From assembly GCA_026745465.1 (NCBI GenBank), contig JACYXH010000812.1, positions 3,161,954 to 3,225,953 of the forward strand: 64,000 nucleotides of DNA, written 5' to 3'. Origin of the DNA: Lota lota (taxonomy: Eukaryota > Chordata > Actinopteri > Gadiformes > Lotidae). A model generated the notes under the pieces. It was given only the letters and a program-made list of their open reading frames with translations. It was not told where the DNA came from and searched no databases. The position numbers were made by a program, and so were the translations under genes. Shown one piece after another: positions 1 to 41,500 of this stretch. The stretch's first letter is position 1; every line of letters starts with the position of its first letter.

Positions 1-28688
<28,688 letters not shown>

Positions 28689-29180
28689 CTATGCGAATGA
28701 AAAGTAGCCCACTAAATAACGGTGCGCACTTGGTGAAACATACGACCTTTAGCGTTACATTTGATATCCCGAAAATGTTTCCCTCGCAGTAAATGTCCAT
28801 AAACTAGGCGGCTGTCAATTTATCCTTCTAGTCATTCACTTTTTGCCTTCGCTTTCTTGGTGGAGGCTTCTTCGCTGGTCCAGGAAACATTTTACCGATT
28901 TAATTCACTTGGGAAGCGGTCTGGGAGCGTCGTGCCAGATTAGGGCGGAGACGTGACTGTGCGTCTCATTTAGACCGAAATACTATGGTAGAATATGAAA
29001 TGAACGTCAGCCGACTTCTTACGCAAATACTTACTCATTTATATTCATGAGGGGGCACAAGATGGGCGCGCTAAAAACACAGCACTGGATTATGGGAAAT
29101 GTATTCTTACCAACCAACAAATGGTATCAAGTATAACATAAACATCCTCCTAAAAAAATACATTTCCCGTCATAATTTAC
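28689..29180 (-). promoter_or_regulatory. phlpp1: phlpp1 5' UTR and promoter region
   Basis: The sequence upstream of the phlpp1 ATG is moderately CpG-rich at 28700-29060. I see no TATA box in a convincing place. Two oppositely oriented copies of a TACATTTCCC element lie at 29089-29103 and 29159-29176. They resemble the ZNF143/Staf-type motif (ACTACATTTCCCA) that marks many vertebrate promoters. The transcription start is not determinable from sequence alone. Confidence 0.45.
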
Positions 29181-31945
29181 ACCAGTCAAAGCGAAGATAG
29201 GCGGTGTTTGAAATAAAAAGCGCCATATAAATAAAACATTTATTTTAACGTTGTTCAGTTCTAACTCACCACCCTCAGCCTTCTTAAAAAAAATCATATT
29301 GGCTGTTACATTGTTTTTCCTCTGCAAAAGATCCGAACCGTAAATTGTTCCACGTGTAAACTTGTGGACCAACAGTTGATTTAAGTTTACGTTTACGTTA
29401 TTTATAGAGTTGAAAATGCTTTATTTTAAATGTGACCTTAACTTATTCGCAGAAATTCAGCTACGAGTTGCAGTTTGTTAAATGCAACAAGTCGTTTAGG
29501 ACGACTTCAATGCAATATGAGAAAGACGCCATTTCATAGGCCATGGTAATCGGGTCTGAATGGTGCGTCTTCATTTTATAGTATTTTCCGACCTCTAGTG
29601 GACTTCTAGCATGCTTACATTACAATACGACCAGTAGTCCCTGCAGTGACCCAATGCATTATAATTTCATTTAATCATTTTACAGGTCATATTCCATTCA
29701 TCAGTTGTCCTGGGATTATTAAAAGGGTGCATGCAATGTATCTAAATAGGTATATCACACATATTCAGGTGTGTATATCTTATGAGGTGCTAATAAGATC
29801 ATAAGGTGAAGGGAGGCTCCCAAAATAACTTGTAGAAACGCCTGCCCCTCCCCAGTTACACATGTCATGGTTTACTGCTGACCTTTTCAAACTATTGTAC
29901 TACCCTAGTCCACCAGCTGCACACAAAAAAAAAAGATGGCAAATATACCCAGTTTCATGTGCAAGACGAATCGATCTTTAAGCTTTGTTACAACGCATGA
30001 CATGTATAGTTTCCTGGGCAAGGAAAGTAGTCTTGAAGCATGAACTGTTTGCAACAAAACAAAATAATAGACTCGTGTAGTTACAAAAGACTGCAAGGTA
30101 GGTGAAATAGTGGATTTGTCAGTTAGAAAGGCAGAAATGGTATCTAAAATACAATAAAATGCATCTAGTCTCATCATTTGAAGTCTATGACCCAGCTCTA
30201 AGGTTGGCTGTGTGTAGAGAAGATACCCACCAATAACTCATGATACATGAAAAGCATTCAGAAATGGAATTTAATAAACATGGTGTAACCTTTACATGAT
30301 AATTTACTTCAAACGTGAAAAAAAAATCACTTTCAAATGTGTTCAATCTCGGTAATCATGTAGAAGGAAACAGATTATTGCTGAATTCATATTCCTTGAT
30401 TCCAGCAAAATGGACCTGTGGTCTGTGGCCCAGTGGCTCAAGTAATTCAACAGTGTAGAAAAAGAGAATAATTTACGAGTTCTTAGATAAACCATTTTGT
30501 ATTGTACATATGACTAATGTCCTAAGCTGATGTTGGCATGATGCTGGAATCACATGGAAGCTGGCGGTTCTAACACAAAACACCATCTTATATTCCAAGT
30601 TCTGTATTGAAACTGAAACCTAAGGGGGAATGTAAAAAATTAAATACAAAAATAATCATTGTAGAACAGGGACACTGTAAGGGCAATTAACTTGGTCAAG
30701 AGAATAATTCCTCCAAATTTGTTCTCACAAATCGTACATCTTCATAAATAAAATTAAGTGCTGTCTATGTCCCAGTACTATTCTGCCATGCTAGCAATCT
30801 TTAAAATGAGGGAGCATTTGGTTTTTTCCTTTTTCAATAAAGTGGATGGCATAGAGCCTTTCTATTTGCTCCAATTGACCTCTGTGTACAACAATGCAAC
30901 ATAAAATAAAATCTTAAATATTTTTGCACCTGTATATGCCATAGCTTATAAGCAGTAATGGACTTGTAACATGACAATTTGAAACACAAAGCAAGTTGGC
31001 TTAGAACAAAACTAAAACAATTATTAATATTTATGAATCTTGACCATTAAAACAGTCACTTTTTTACAACTAAACTCTTCCCATGCAATCCCTTCCACCG
31101 GATACATTAAAAAAGAAAGTCTATTATTTTAGTGTTCTACCAAATGAACTGGATGTTTGGCCTTTAAAAATTGGGAATCAAAATGGATTTTTCCAACTCC
31201 ATTTGTTAAAATCTGCCAACTTTAGTTGAATAAAGTCCTCCTATAACTCATTGATGTCCGGCTGATATAGGCCATATTTATAGAAAGTATCAAAAAAAGA
31301 AACCCTAAAACAAGGGGAGGCAAGCAAGCTAGAGTACAAAAATAAAATGAAAAGCTAAAATACCTGCAGTCCTCTCTATACGGACACATATTGCTAATTT
31401 AAAAGCATACAAATGTAGTATTAATGCACAAGCGGAGTATGGGACTCAACGCATCTGTTGGGAAACGAGTCATTAAAAACACAGCTGCAAATGAAGAGAA
31501 AATGTTACAAAAACAGCATGAGAGCCCTGCGCTTCTGTGAGATGTGACGACCCCTGAAGTATATTTAAGAGTTCAAACTCAATTCAGATTCAAAAGTGCC
31601 TCTATGATGAACAATCTGAACAGATAAATGAATATAAAAAAGCAGTTAACGTATGCATAATGTATCTGCCAACTGCACCCCACCGCCTCAACAAAAAAAA
31701 TACATTTATCGTTTTGGTAAAAATTAATATAGTATAGCATGTTCTTTTTTTTTTCCTTTTTAAAAATGATACTTTCCTAACATAGTATAAACAAAATGTA
31801 CAATTTTAGAGAGCCTAAGCACTGCCAAAACTCTCAAATTCACAGTTAGCAATTTGATGTCAATGTCTTCGGTACAGTGGGAATTGCACAAACCAGAGGC
31901 TAGGTGGGGGAAACTTAGGGGCTATGTACCAATAAGACAGGGAGA

Positions 31946-31960
31946 CCACTAGATGGCGCT
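31946..31960 (+). promoter_or_regulatory. CTCF core consensus match
   Basis: CCACTAGATGGCGCT matches all 15 positions of the vertebrate CTCF core CCASYAGRKGGCRSY on the plus strand. It lies in the phactr1 3' UTR. Occupancy is not known. Confidence 0.5.
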
Positions 31961-32373
31961 TGGATCAAAGGAGAGCACAGAAAATATTGCACATGATTTG
32001 AGCTTAGGAGGAGACAGATTTCCTTCCCCTCCCTCCCGGGTGTCGCAAAGCGATGTGAGGGGCTCCTGTGAGAGCATTGTGAGAGCATCGCAAGCGAACA
32101 CTTCGGAGCTGGTTGTGAGGTCATGAAAGTCAGCCCTGTCCATCCCGAGTGTCCGGTCCACGGAGGCACCTGAGGCCCTGTCCAGGAGTCCAGCGAGGGG
32201 TATGCGGTGGCGAGGGGGGGGCGTTTTGTGTACCACTCTGGTGGATAGTTGTAGTAGTAGTAGTAGCAGTAGCAGTTGTAGGCTTGTTTTCTACAAATTG
32301 GGTGTACAACTCGAGTTGTGTTGTGTGGGTCTTGGAAAAAGGCATTTCAGAACACATGGCCTTGTTGTAGAAA

Positions 32374-32402
32374 GGGGGGGGGGGGGGGGGGGGGGGGGGG
32401 GG
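32374..32402. repeat. G29 homopolymer (C29 in phactr1 mRNA)
   Basis: The longest G/C run of the window. It lies about 95 bases after the phactr1 stop codon, inside the inferred 3' UTR. Confidence 0.88.
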
Positions 32403-32496
32403 AGAGGGTGGGGGGGGATCAGTTACTGTCCAGCACTTAAGGTTCTCAGTGGAGGAGAGCCCCTGTCTGACTTTCCTCAAAGACAGTGGTGGTCTG

Positions 32497-32512
32497 TTAG
32501 GGTCTGTGAAAC
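32497..32512 (-). CDS. phactr1: phactr1 exon 12: last five codons and stop
   Basis: The acceptor ends TCTCGAAG. The 16 coding bases complete the split Arg and add Phe-His-Arg-Pro then TAA, which is the invariant end (RFHRP) of the PHACTR family. The phase fits exactly and brings the coding total to 1800 nt. The upstream pyrimidine tract is poor (purine-rich GAGACGAGAC is nearby), but the match to the family terminus makes the call firm. Confidence 0.88.
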
Positions 32513-35500
32513 CTTCGAGAGACGAGACAGAACATAAATACATCTTAGAAGTGCATTGAAGCATTGCACCCATTTGCATTTGATTATTTTACTGGAGCTC
32601 ATCAGGGCACACTATAAACCAGTGTCTCCCAAACTGGGTGCCATGACGACAGGCTAGGGGTGCGGTGAAAAATCTCTGTTCATTTTGATATTTTTTATAG
32701 AATTAATTGCCTGCCGAGTAACTTTCCACTCTTCCATTCATGGCTTTCACGTTTACACCCCCATTCGGAGTACTGAGGCTGTGGTTTCTGAAAAACCAAA
32801 TTGTCATAAGAGACTTGAAATTGATGCTGGGGATGTACCATCAATCCAACAATCCATCGTTGTTTTCACTTATGGTTTCAGTACACTACGTGGAGTAAGG
32901 TCTAAATAAATTAAGTGCAGTCGGTTGTGACAATGCAATACCGTGGGATGAAAGGTGTAACATTTAAAATCGGCTTCCAGCTGATGGAAAAATATCAGAA
33001 GAGACAAGCGAATGCCTACATTCCCACCTGTAATCAAAGGTTAGACTATCTTTGTAGTACTAAAAAGCACCTGAGTAAACAAAAACGGCACATTAAACTA
33101 TTTCCATGTTCAACGGCTAAGGTAACTAGCAACTCTCAGTACAATCATGTGACGGTATTGACACCATCCATCCATCCATCCATCCATCAGGGACTAAATA
33201 TTGCAGCACACATACATTTTGTGTCCAACGGCCTTCTTACATTTGGGCTTAAAATGGTGAATGCAATCTGATGGCTTTTGGCACATACCTGGTTAAATGG
33301 CGACTTGACTCGTGCACTTCCATCTCGTTGCTCTTGAAATCGTTGAGTTCCTTTCGTATGGCTGCCTGTAGGGGACAGAAAATGTACTTGAGACGGAGCG
33401 AGAGGTGGCAAAGACAACACACGCACCCACACAAAAAGGGAGGAGTCTTAATAGTCTGTCTAAGCATCATGTCCACTGGGCCCAGGGCCACCAGTAATTC
33501 TAATCCATTAGGAAAGCTCTTGGAGGAGGAGGAGGAAGAGGAATAGGAGGAGACATTAGCCAGACCTCTAGGGCCCCTCGCTGCGGTTCCAAACCATCTC
33601 GCAGCAGAGCACAGGGTGTTTTCAGAGGAACATGGACTTGCTGTGGCAGTCTTATGTAAGGAATAGCCGTTTTATTGCTCAATGTTCTAGCTAATGCTAG
33701 AGTAGGCCAAAGGTTTGACCTGACGGGGGTCTCATGAGTGACACCACTGAGGAAGGCCGCTGTGTTTACAGAACAAAGGAGCAGCGTTGAGTCAGAGGCA
33801 TCATGGGAAATGTTGGCCAGGAAGCAGCAGTGAGGGTGTGTGCTAACAGTGTGTGAGTGAGCGGGGAAGAGGAGGATTAACTGATAAATGATGTACGTAC
33901 AAGTCAGTTACGATGTGAGGCAAGGTCTTGGTACACATTTTTTTTGGATCACAAAGATTATTGGTCCTCAACATAATCATGATTAAATTAAAACCCCGAA
34001 AATACAAAAAACAAAATGCATGGATGAAATAACTAAAGCTCTACAGTGAAAAGGGTCTAGGAGGCGTTGCCCTCTGTTCTGATACTGGCCTTGTCGGCTG
34101 CCGTCAGGCGGGTCCAGGGCTTATCGGCCCTCCTGTCGTAGTCCTGGGCGTCTGACACCTCCACATAGTCACTGAAGCGGATCAGGATCTTGGCCTGTCT
34201 CAGCTCCTCCACCGTGGGCCTCTGGCTCAGCTGAGAACAGAGGAGAAAATGTTGATATACAATACACAGTAGACGTCCATCATGACAACCCTTCACCCCC
34301 ACCACAAACAATATATCTTTGATATGTGCAGCATGTGACAGCGAGATGTGCCATAAAATAAAAATCGGTATGATATGATGAGGCCAGCTTGCCATGGACT
34401 AAAGGGCCAAGGTCATTAGGACAGGAGCCCCCCCCCGGAGACTCCTGGCATCGCTAGCAGGGCCTGCCACTGACTTCACTTCTCGTCTCATCGTGAGTCA
34501 TCATAACTCAGGTGCTTCTTTTTTTTTCTTCGTTTTTTTAAAAGTGGCCTATTTTATCACTTACAGGAATGCGTGCTGCGTTCAATATGTTGTTGCACTT
34601 TTTTTGTATCCATCGCAAGCTATTTTGGGCTTACCTTGCGCGATAACCTTCGTTTGAGCTCCCGCTTCTCCTCCAGCTCCTCCTGCTCGTTGCGAGCTGT
34701 GGAGAAACACATGGGGGGAGGGAGGGGTCACGTGGGGACGTTGGGCTGCTGTGGTTGGCGTGTGGCTTGTTTTGGATTGTTAGCTAGACAAGCTGGCCTA
34801 CAAATGTGAATTCCTTTCCTTCAGGAAATCGTAAAAATGGCGTCTGTATTTCTGTACACAACAAGGAAGACATTTTCATTCCAGCGACGGAGAAAAGCAA
34901 ACTTCATCTTAGACAGCACAGTTTTAAATGAAAGAAATGTTTGATTAAAAAAATGAAAGAAAACCAGGGTCCTCGATCACGAAACTCCACATCTTAAATC
35001 CTTTGCTTAACTCATCCCATCAAGAATGTGTGCTGTAATAAAATGTACGTGTGTGACGAGTGAGGAGCTCAACTCATCACTCGGAGAGCCTGAGTCCATC
35101 AGTGCACCCTCCTCCAACCATGTTTGCCAATCACGTCGGGCCGTGGGGAGAGAAGGGGCCGCAGTTAGAATCAGTCTGAGGCAGGCTACAGAGCCCATTT
35201 CTTCAGAATCTGAGTCTGGGACAGCTAGCCTACCTTTCTCCCTCACACAGAAAAAGAAAAGCAAGAGACCGGAATTTTACTCATGAACGCGTTTGTTGCA
35301 AGCTTTTCAAAATAAGAAAGGCTTGCCAGGCGACCACACCGAATGACTATTGTTCCAAATGTAGATTCCTAAATGGTTTGAGTGTCATTTGTCGACTTTA
35401 AAAACAACAGATGGGGGTTATTTAAATTAAAGCTAAGGGTTGCGTTTGAAAGAGAATCTACTTACGTTTGAGGATGTTCCTCTGTTCCAGCTCCTCAGCC

Positions 35501-38500
35501 GTCGGCCTTTGACTCAACCGCCTAAAAGGAAATGCAAACGAAATATCCATGGTGAGTACAAGCTTGTTTAAAACTCATTGAAAGACTATGACACTATGGT
35601 TCACTAACCACACTCCAAAATGAAACGCATTACACACTGCCCAACACAAAATAAACCTACTGTACAATAGTCACATCGTTATCGTCATCATCTTCATTAA
35701 CTGTCATGGTCCAAAAGAAAACCTCCGCAAACATTGAACAGGTAACTAACATTTAACTAATTAAAAAAACAACCAAACTGGCCAACTAACTGATAAAAAG
35801 GATCACATCTCAGCTCAAAAGGAAGCTAGTTACCCTTCCTTGACATTTCTGTCCATTAATCACTTCCATACGATGACACTCAACCCTCTGTGTTACGTGT
35901 GTGTGTGTGCGAGCGTGTGTCTGTGTGACAGGCACGTGGGAATCAGCAAATATGCAAAATTCAGAACGAAACCACCACGTTACCCTATAAAATAAATGAG
36001 TCACAAAAGTGACCAAGCCTAATTTCCCACGACATAAATTGTGGAAGTAGTTTTGAGAGCCTTTAACCTACTTCCCTCTTGCATTTAAAAATCACCACCA
36101 GCTTAACAAGTCTCTCTCAAAGCCTCCTGGCTGGAGGTCAACGCCGGTACTGCGGGGCTCAAAATGGCCACAAGTCAAGTGTCCCGTTCCTGGGATGGCA
36201 CCGGAGAACTGAGACTGTATGTGACGGGAGGGGAAGGAGCAGCCTTGACATGCGTTCCTCAGCCGATGGCCCTGCATGTTGGCTGAGCGAAGCGAGAGAG
36301 CGTCTCGTGGGCTCTGCGGCATGTGCTCAATGCACGTGTGCCGGCGTGCGGTAGAGTGCAAGAGAAGGAGCATGAGAGCAATGATGTTCTTTTACTTGTT
36401 GGCTTATTTATAATTTATCTAATGAGAAGTTTGGTCTCAACCATCGCATCCCCTCATTTTACGAGTAGGACACCACAGGGCACTGGGAAGGCTTGGGTAT
36501 ATAGGAGCTGTGATTCTATTCTAGGCAGTGTATGGCGGCTGAGCTGCCGCTGCCCCCCCCCCCCCCCCAGGCAACCCTAGGTTCATCCTGGAATGCTTGG
36601 ATAATCCGTATTCATGGGCCTATCAGACCAAAGGGTCCCTGCATTCCAGTCCAACTGTCAGATGTCTTGGCATCGAGAGTGATACAAATCACTGCAGTGC
36701 AGAAAATAAGGAGAATTGGATGATTATGCGTCAACCGGCCAAGAAAATGCATGCGACAGCCCTGTCTTCATTGATATGATGATTTTCCTTCATCATCTTA
36801 AATAATACAATGCTCAACTGCATGTCTGGAGCAATACAAGCACATTGATAATATCTAATTGGAAATCATTCTTACGTTACATAAATCTTGTTCTTGTGCA
36901 TTTATAAAGCCATAACGAATAGTGGGGATAGATTTTGATGAGGATCTTTAGAGGCAGCAGTAAAGCAAGAATGCGAGATACTTGCTAGATACATTATATA
37001 TGCCAGATTTATAGATATTAAAATTTAACCTAACAGTTTGTAAAAAGAAAGAAAGAAAAAGTAGGCACAGTTCTCTTGCTCACTTCTCTTGTGTCACCCA
37101 ATGCACGAGGACGATAAAAAGACACCGAAAACATTGCAGTCGTAGTGGCCTAGATGAGCATGCGTGAAATCAATTTTTGTTTGGCGTGGCGCAGAGGGAG
37201 CGAGTTCAATGTGCACAATGCGGATGGCATACAACGCCGCATTTAGAACCGTGCACGTGATGACATTGTACAGGAGGACCTGGGTAGGAACATGACGAGC
37301 CAGGCGGACAGAAGGCCTTGTGGGAACAGGCGGCGCGGGGGGCGTGCATGCCAAATCTCTCAAGACAACAGTCCCTCCCTTTTCTGGCAGCTACGTTATC
37401 TATCCCTCACAGTTCTTTCATAATTTTCTTCAATAGGTCTTCAATTTTGCACGGAACAGTTTTGGCGGTCTTCTCTAGTACCTATACGTCTCTCGTGTTC
37501 CCACAGCCACTAGAGTGCACCGAATACAGCCATGACCGATTTTGGTTACGGTGTCAGATGGGGTCTGTGCGAAAACCTTATCCACGTGACTGATTTACAT
37601 ATATTTAAGTTACAATAGAAAAAGCAACGCTACAATACCAAAATGTGCACATAATGACTACAGTACAGGCCTGGCTCCTCCACCTGTGTGCACGAGAGTG
37701 TGCATGTGTGTGTGCGCATGCGTATGTGTAGGATCACAAGACATGCATCACTGTGGTGATTCAGTAAGCGAGGGAAGATGGCAGGCAGAAGGCAGAGAAA
37801 GGGAGCCTGAGAGAGTGAGACAGCATAAGAGAGAGAAAGTATGCGCGCGCGAGATCGAGAGAGAAATTATGCATTGCCGAAATTAGGTCAGCTCCATTTT
37901 CAGTGGTTTACTTTAAGGATAAGGGAGAGCGTGTCATACAGGGAGGGTGGGTGGTTTGTTTTGTATTTTTTTGGGGGGGGAAGGACAACAGTTTCCAGCG
38001 AAAAAGTTAACATTGACAGGAAGTACCAAGGGTATCAGGCCATCAATGGGGCAACGTGAGAGCCCCATTGCACGTGGGGCCCCACTGCACAGTTGCCCAG
38101 CTGCTGTTGGGGACATGTTTTGTGGTATAGAAATATGGCTTCCTGAACAAACCACCGCCATTGGTGGGGAATGGGCATAATACTAAAAGAATTAACACAG
38201 AAAAGGCGATTGAATTTCAAAATACAAATGTAATTGATCAAAATGTACACGAGTCCTAATTCATGCCAAGAAACATTGATGTTTTGTTCCAATCTAAACC
38301 CGTAGAACTAGGACCAGAAATGTATCTCTATACAGAGCATAGAGGTGCATCCATCTCACCGTGTCAGCTTGGTGCCGATCTGCTGCCTGGACTCTGTCCG
38401 CTCCTCGTCCGTCTGCAAGGGCAGGATGTTCTTCTCCTCCAGCTCCCGCTTGGACGGCCGGTTGCTCAGCTTGATCGCCAGCGAGTCTTTCCTGAGCACC

Positions 38501-41500
38501 TTCAGGGCCAGGGTGCCTGGATGGGGGAGGGGGCAGAGAGGGGGTCCTGTTAGCGCCGTACTGAAGCGGACGACAGGGGTCGTCCCTGGGTAAGTACCTG
38601 GCGACCCAGGTTGCCGCCGCACCCGTCCGCCGTGCACCGTCGAATCTTGGAACATCACACTAGTCCATCTTCATCACAAGGCTTATCCCCACCAAAAGTT
38701 AAAAATAATAATAATACAAATAAAGTACTCAAATGTTACAAGCATAACATTCTGACAATGTTGTGCTAGAGCCACTGGACACACACCATTTTGTTGAGGA
38801 CGCCAGTGTTGCTGTAACTAGTATTGAGTCCATCATACAGGTTTTCCTAAGTCTATGCTTATGTTGGTCTTGAAGGGGTATTGAGATTTAGACCATATAT
38901 TTGATTCTAAATGCATGCTAGAATAAGACCCATTTAGCAGATGTACAGACTGTGTCCTCACGTAGGCCGCCTAAATAACATTGAGATTACCTTATGTATG
39001 AAATAGTTAGGAGAGAGGACAAGGAGCAATGCAGATGTGAGCAAGTCACTAGGTTTAAATGTTAAGTAATTGTGCTGCAAAGTCCAAAAAAAGAAGTTGT
39101 ATGCAACTATAGCAGCCCTATTAATTCAAACTGTTTTGAACCATTTAGTAGACCCTTGTACTTTGGACAGTTTAGACTGGACTCTAACCTTGCACCGCGT
39201 GGAAAACGTTCCCAAAGAAAAAGAAAAAACAAAATTAATTGAAGTTGAACGCAATTCTACCCTTCCTATAACAATTCCAGGTTCGAAGCATTCTGCCTGG
39301 GGGACACGTACTGGTGAATATGTCGTCGTCCTCGTCTTCGTCGTCGTCCTCATCGTCGTCCTCATCATCCTTGTACATGCTGGGCAGGTCCTCGTAGTCC
39401 GACTCACTGGGCAGGTTCTCCTTGTCCTCCTCGCAGTCGATCATCTGCGAGGGGACCTCCCTCCTGTCCAGCATGGAGCACTGACCGCCGCCGTGCAGCG
39501 CAGAGCTGGGACAGGAACGACACCGCAACACAAGGACTTTAATAAGCACAGCCGTTTTCTAAAATTGACCCGGTCTTGGACTTGAGAGGACAAGAGATGT
39601 GTGATTCGTTAGGGGTGCGGTTAACCTAGATTCACCTGAATGAGGTCAACAGCCTGCTGATAAACATTTTGTTTTAAGTGGGTTTTAATGCATGTTGAAC
39701 GTACATCACTAGCGGACTACCCATAAACGTCCTGCTACTTCTGCCACAAGCTAAAAAACAAACACATAAAACAGGGTCACAATGTTTATGTCTATTTTCG
39801 AAGGGAAAATCTGGGACAAAGTTCAGCGTAAACATGGATTTTTAGATTACCCAAAATGTAAAGGCTCAGCCACACAGCCTTTCATGGCAACATGAATCAA
39901 AACATTCCAAGCATTTGGACAATTTGGAACCAGCATTGGGTTAGTACCCTTTCTAGTCGGGGTTCAAATGTCTTTCGTGGTGATAATAAAACAAAAAAGA
40001 GAACATCTGTTGTGGCTTGTGGTTACATAATACCCAATCCACTATTCCCTTCCGCAGTCTCCAAATACCAAGAAACCCGCCTGTGTATAGAGCAGCTGGT
40101 CATGTTATGTCAGGCCAGCTGCTAGAGGGGACACACACACACACACACACACACACCTAATACTTTCCAGAGCCATGAAGATGGCTCGACCTCAAACTTC
40201 TACAAGGAGGCAGCAAGTATCACACCCCCACCCCACCATGAGAACGACACTGGTACAGGCCTGGGGCATTTTTGTCATATTTGTTGAAATTCTCTTTAAA
40301 TCACGACAGCAGTCAATAAATAAAATGCTCTGACAAATAAAATAAAAAATGCAGGTATATGTGGCTGTCGCAGGCCTGTCATAAGCCTACCTGTCCGTCT
40401 AGCTTTACCTACCCGAGTAACTGTGCGCATTGCAGGAGTCTTCCGCAAGGCTAGGTGGACCTATTGCTAAAGCAAGCAAGCTAGTCACCTGTTTTGGGGG
40501 AGTGTCTTTGGAGGGAAGTCAGAAGGGACAGTTGGATTTCTTCGGTTGGATACTTTCAAAATCTAGCTTACTCTGGCTGGTTTCTCCAAATTGCCAACCC
40601 TAGCTTTAAATGGGATTATGTTTTCAATGCATGTCTCTAGTCGTTTATGCTTGTGTGTTTTCATGCCATGCCTGTGCTTGTTTCTGATGCTTCTTTTGAG
40701 TTTTAGTATTCTTAACCATTTCATATTTCAGACCCCTTTCCCCTCTAGGAAAAGGAAATCATTTCTAAATTTGCCATAGTAAATATGAATTTGTCCTGAA
40801 TGACTTGCCTGGTTCAATACAGGTTAAATGCATTAACAAAGATAAACGGTGATGCTTCATCTAACAGCAGACACATGGCAGCATAGTGAGATTTAGAGTT
40901 GGAGAAGCCCAAACAACAACAACAACAACAACAACAACAAGATTCCACAGACCTTTCAAACCTCTGCATGGAGAGAGCCAGCGTCTTGTTGAGCTCCTCA
41001 ATGATACGGCTGGGCCGGTGGATGCTGCCGTACTGCAGCTGCAGGGGGTGGCCGTGGCTCTGGCGGTGGAGGCTGGAGAGGCCCGCCAGCTGTGAGGCCA
41101 GCAGGGCGGCAGCGGGGTGGTGGTGGTGGTGGTGGTGGTGGGAGAGCAGGCCCTTTGGAGGGGGACACTTCTGGGGGTAGCCGCCCAGCGGGCTGGGGGA
41201 CACCGAGGAGGAGAGGGAGTCGATGGAGCCGCCGGGGGGCATGCAGATCATCACCTTCTTGGGAGGTAGAGGGGGGGAGAGCTTGCCCCCGGGCATGCGG
41301 GGCAGCCGGATCAGCTGGCAAGAATCTAGATGGAGGGCAAAGATACGTTTGAAACACGAAAGCAAAAAACGTGTATAAGTATTTTCTGTATGTATTATCT
41401 GCTTCATTAACGTCTCCTGGATGTTTCCGATTAGTAATTAGTACTCAAACTGCCTAGTTGGCGGATCAGGAGAGCCGGGACTCTGCGCCCTTCCCAGGGT

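Larger units (their letters stand above)
29400..32496 (-). other. phactr1: phactr1 3' UTR (probable extent)
   Basis: AT-rich, gene-free DNA following the phactr1 stop. Reading 5' to 3' on the minus strand it holds a C29 run (32402-32374), a CTA/CTG-type triplet tract near 32240-32275, then long A/T-rich sequence without large open frames. The first canonical AATAAA I found on this strand is at 29425-29420, with ATTAAA at 29675-29670. A 3' UTR of roughly 2.8-3.1 kb is therefore inferred; shorter forms using weak signals are possible. Confidence 0.5.
38517..40952 (-). other. phactr1: phactr1 introns 6 and 5 (exon 6 lies at 39312-39505)
   Basis: Intron 6 (38517-39311) is unremarkable. Intron 5 (39506-40952) starts with a (TTG)n run just after its donor (40914-40941) and holds a short (CA)n at 40132-40156. 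No further coding sequence found. Confidence 0.75.

Noticed and set aside
32130-32579. 149-codon minus-strand frame with polyproline across the phactr1 end
   Set aside because: The polyproline is the C29 run, and the true phactr1 frame ends with TAA at 32499-32497 after FHRP.
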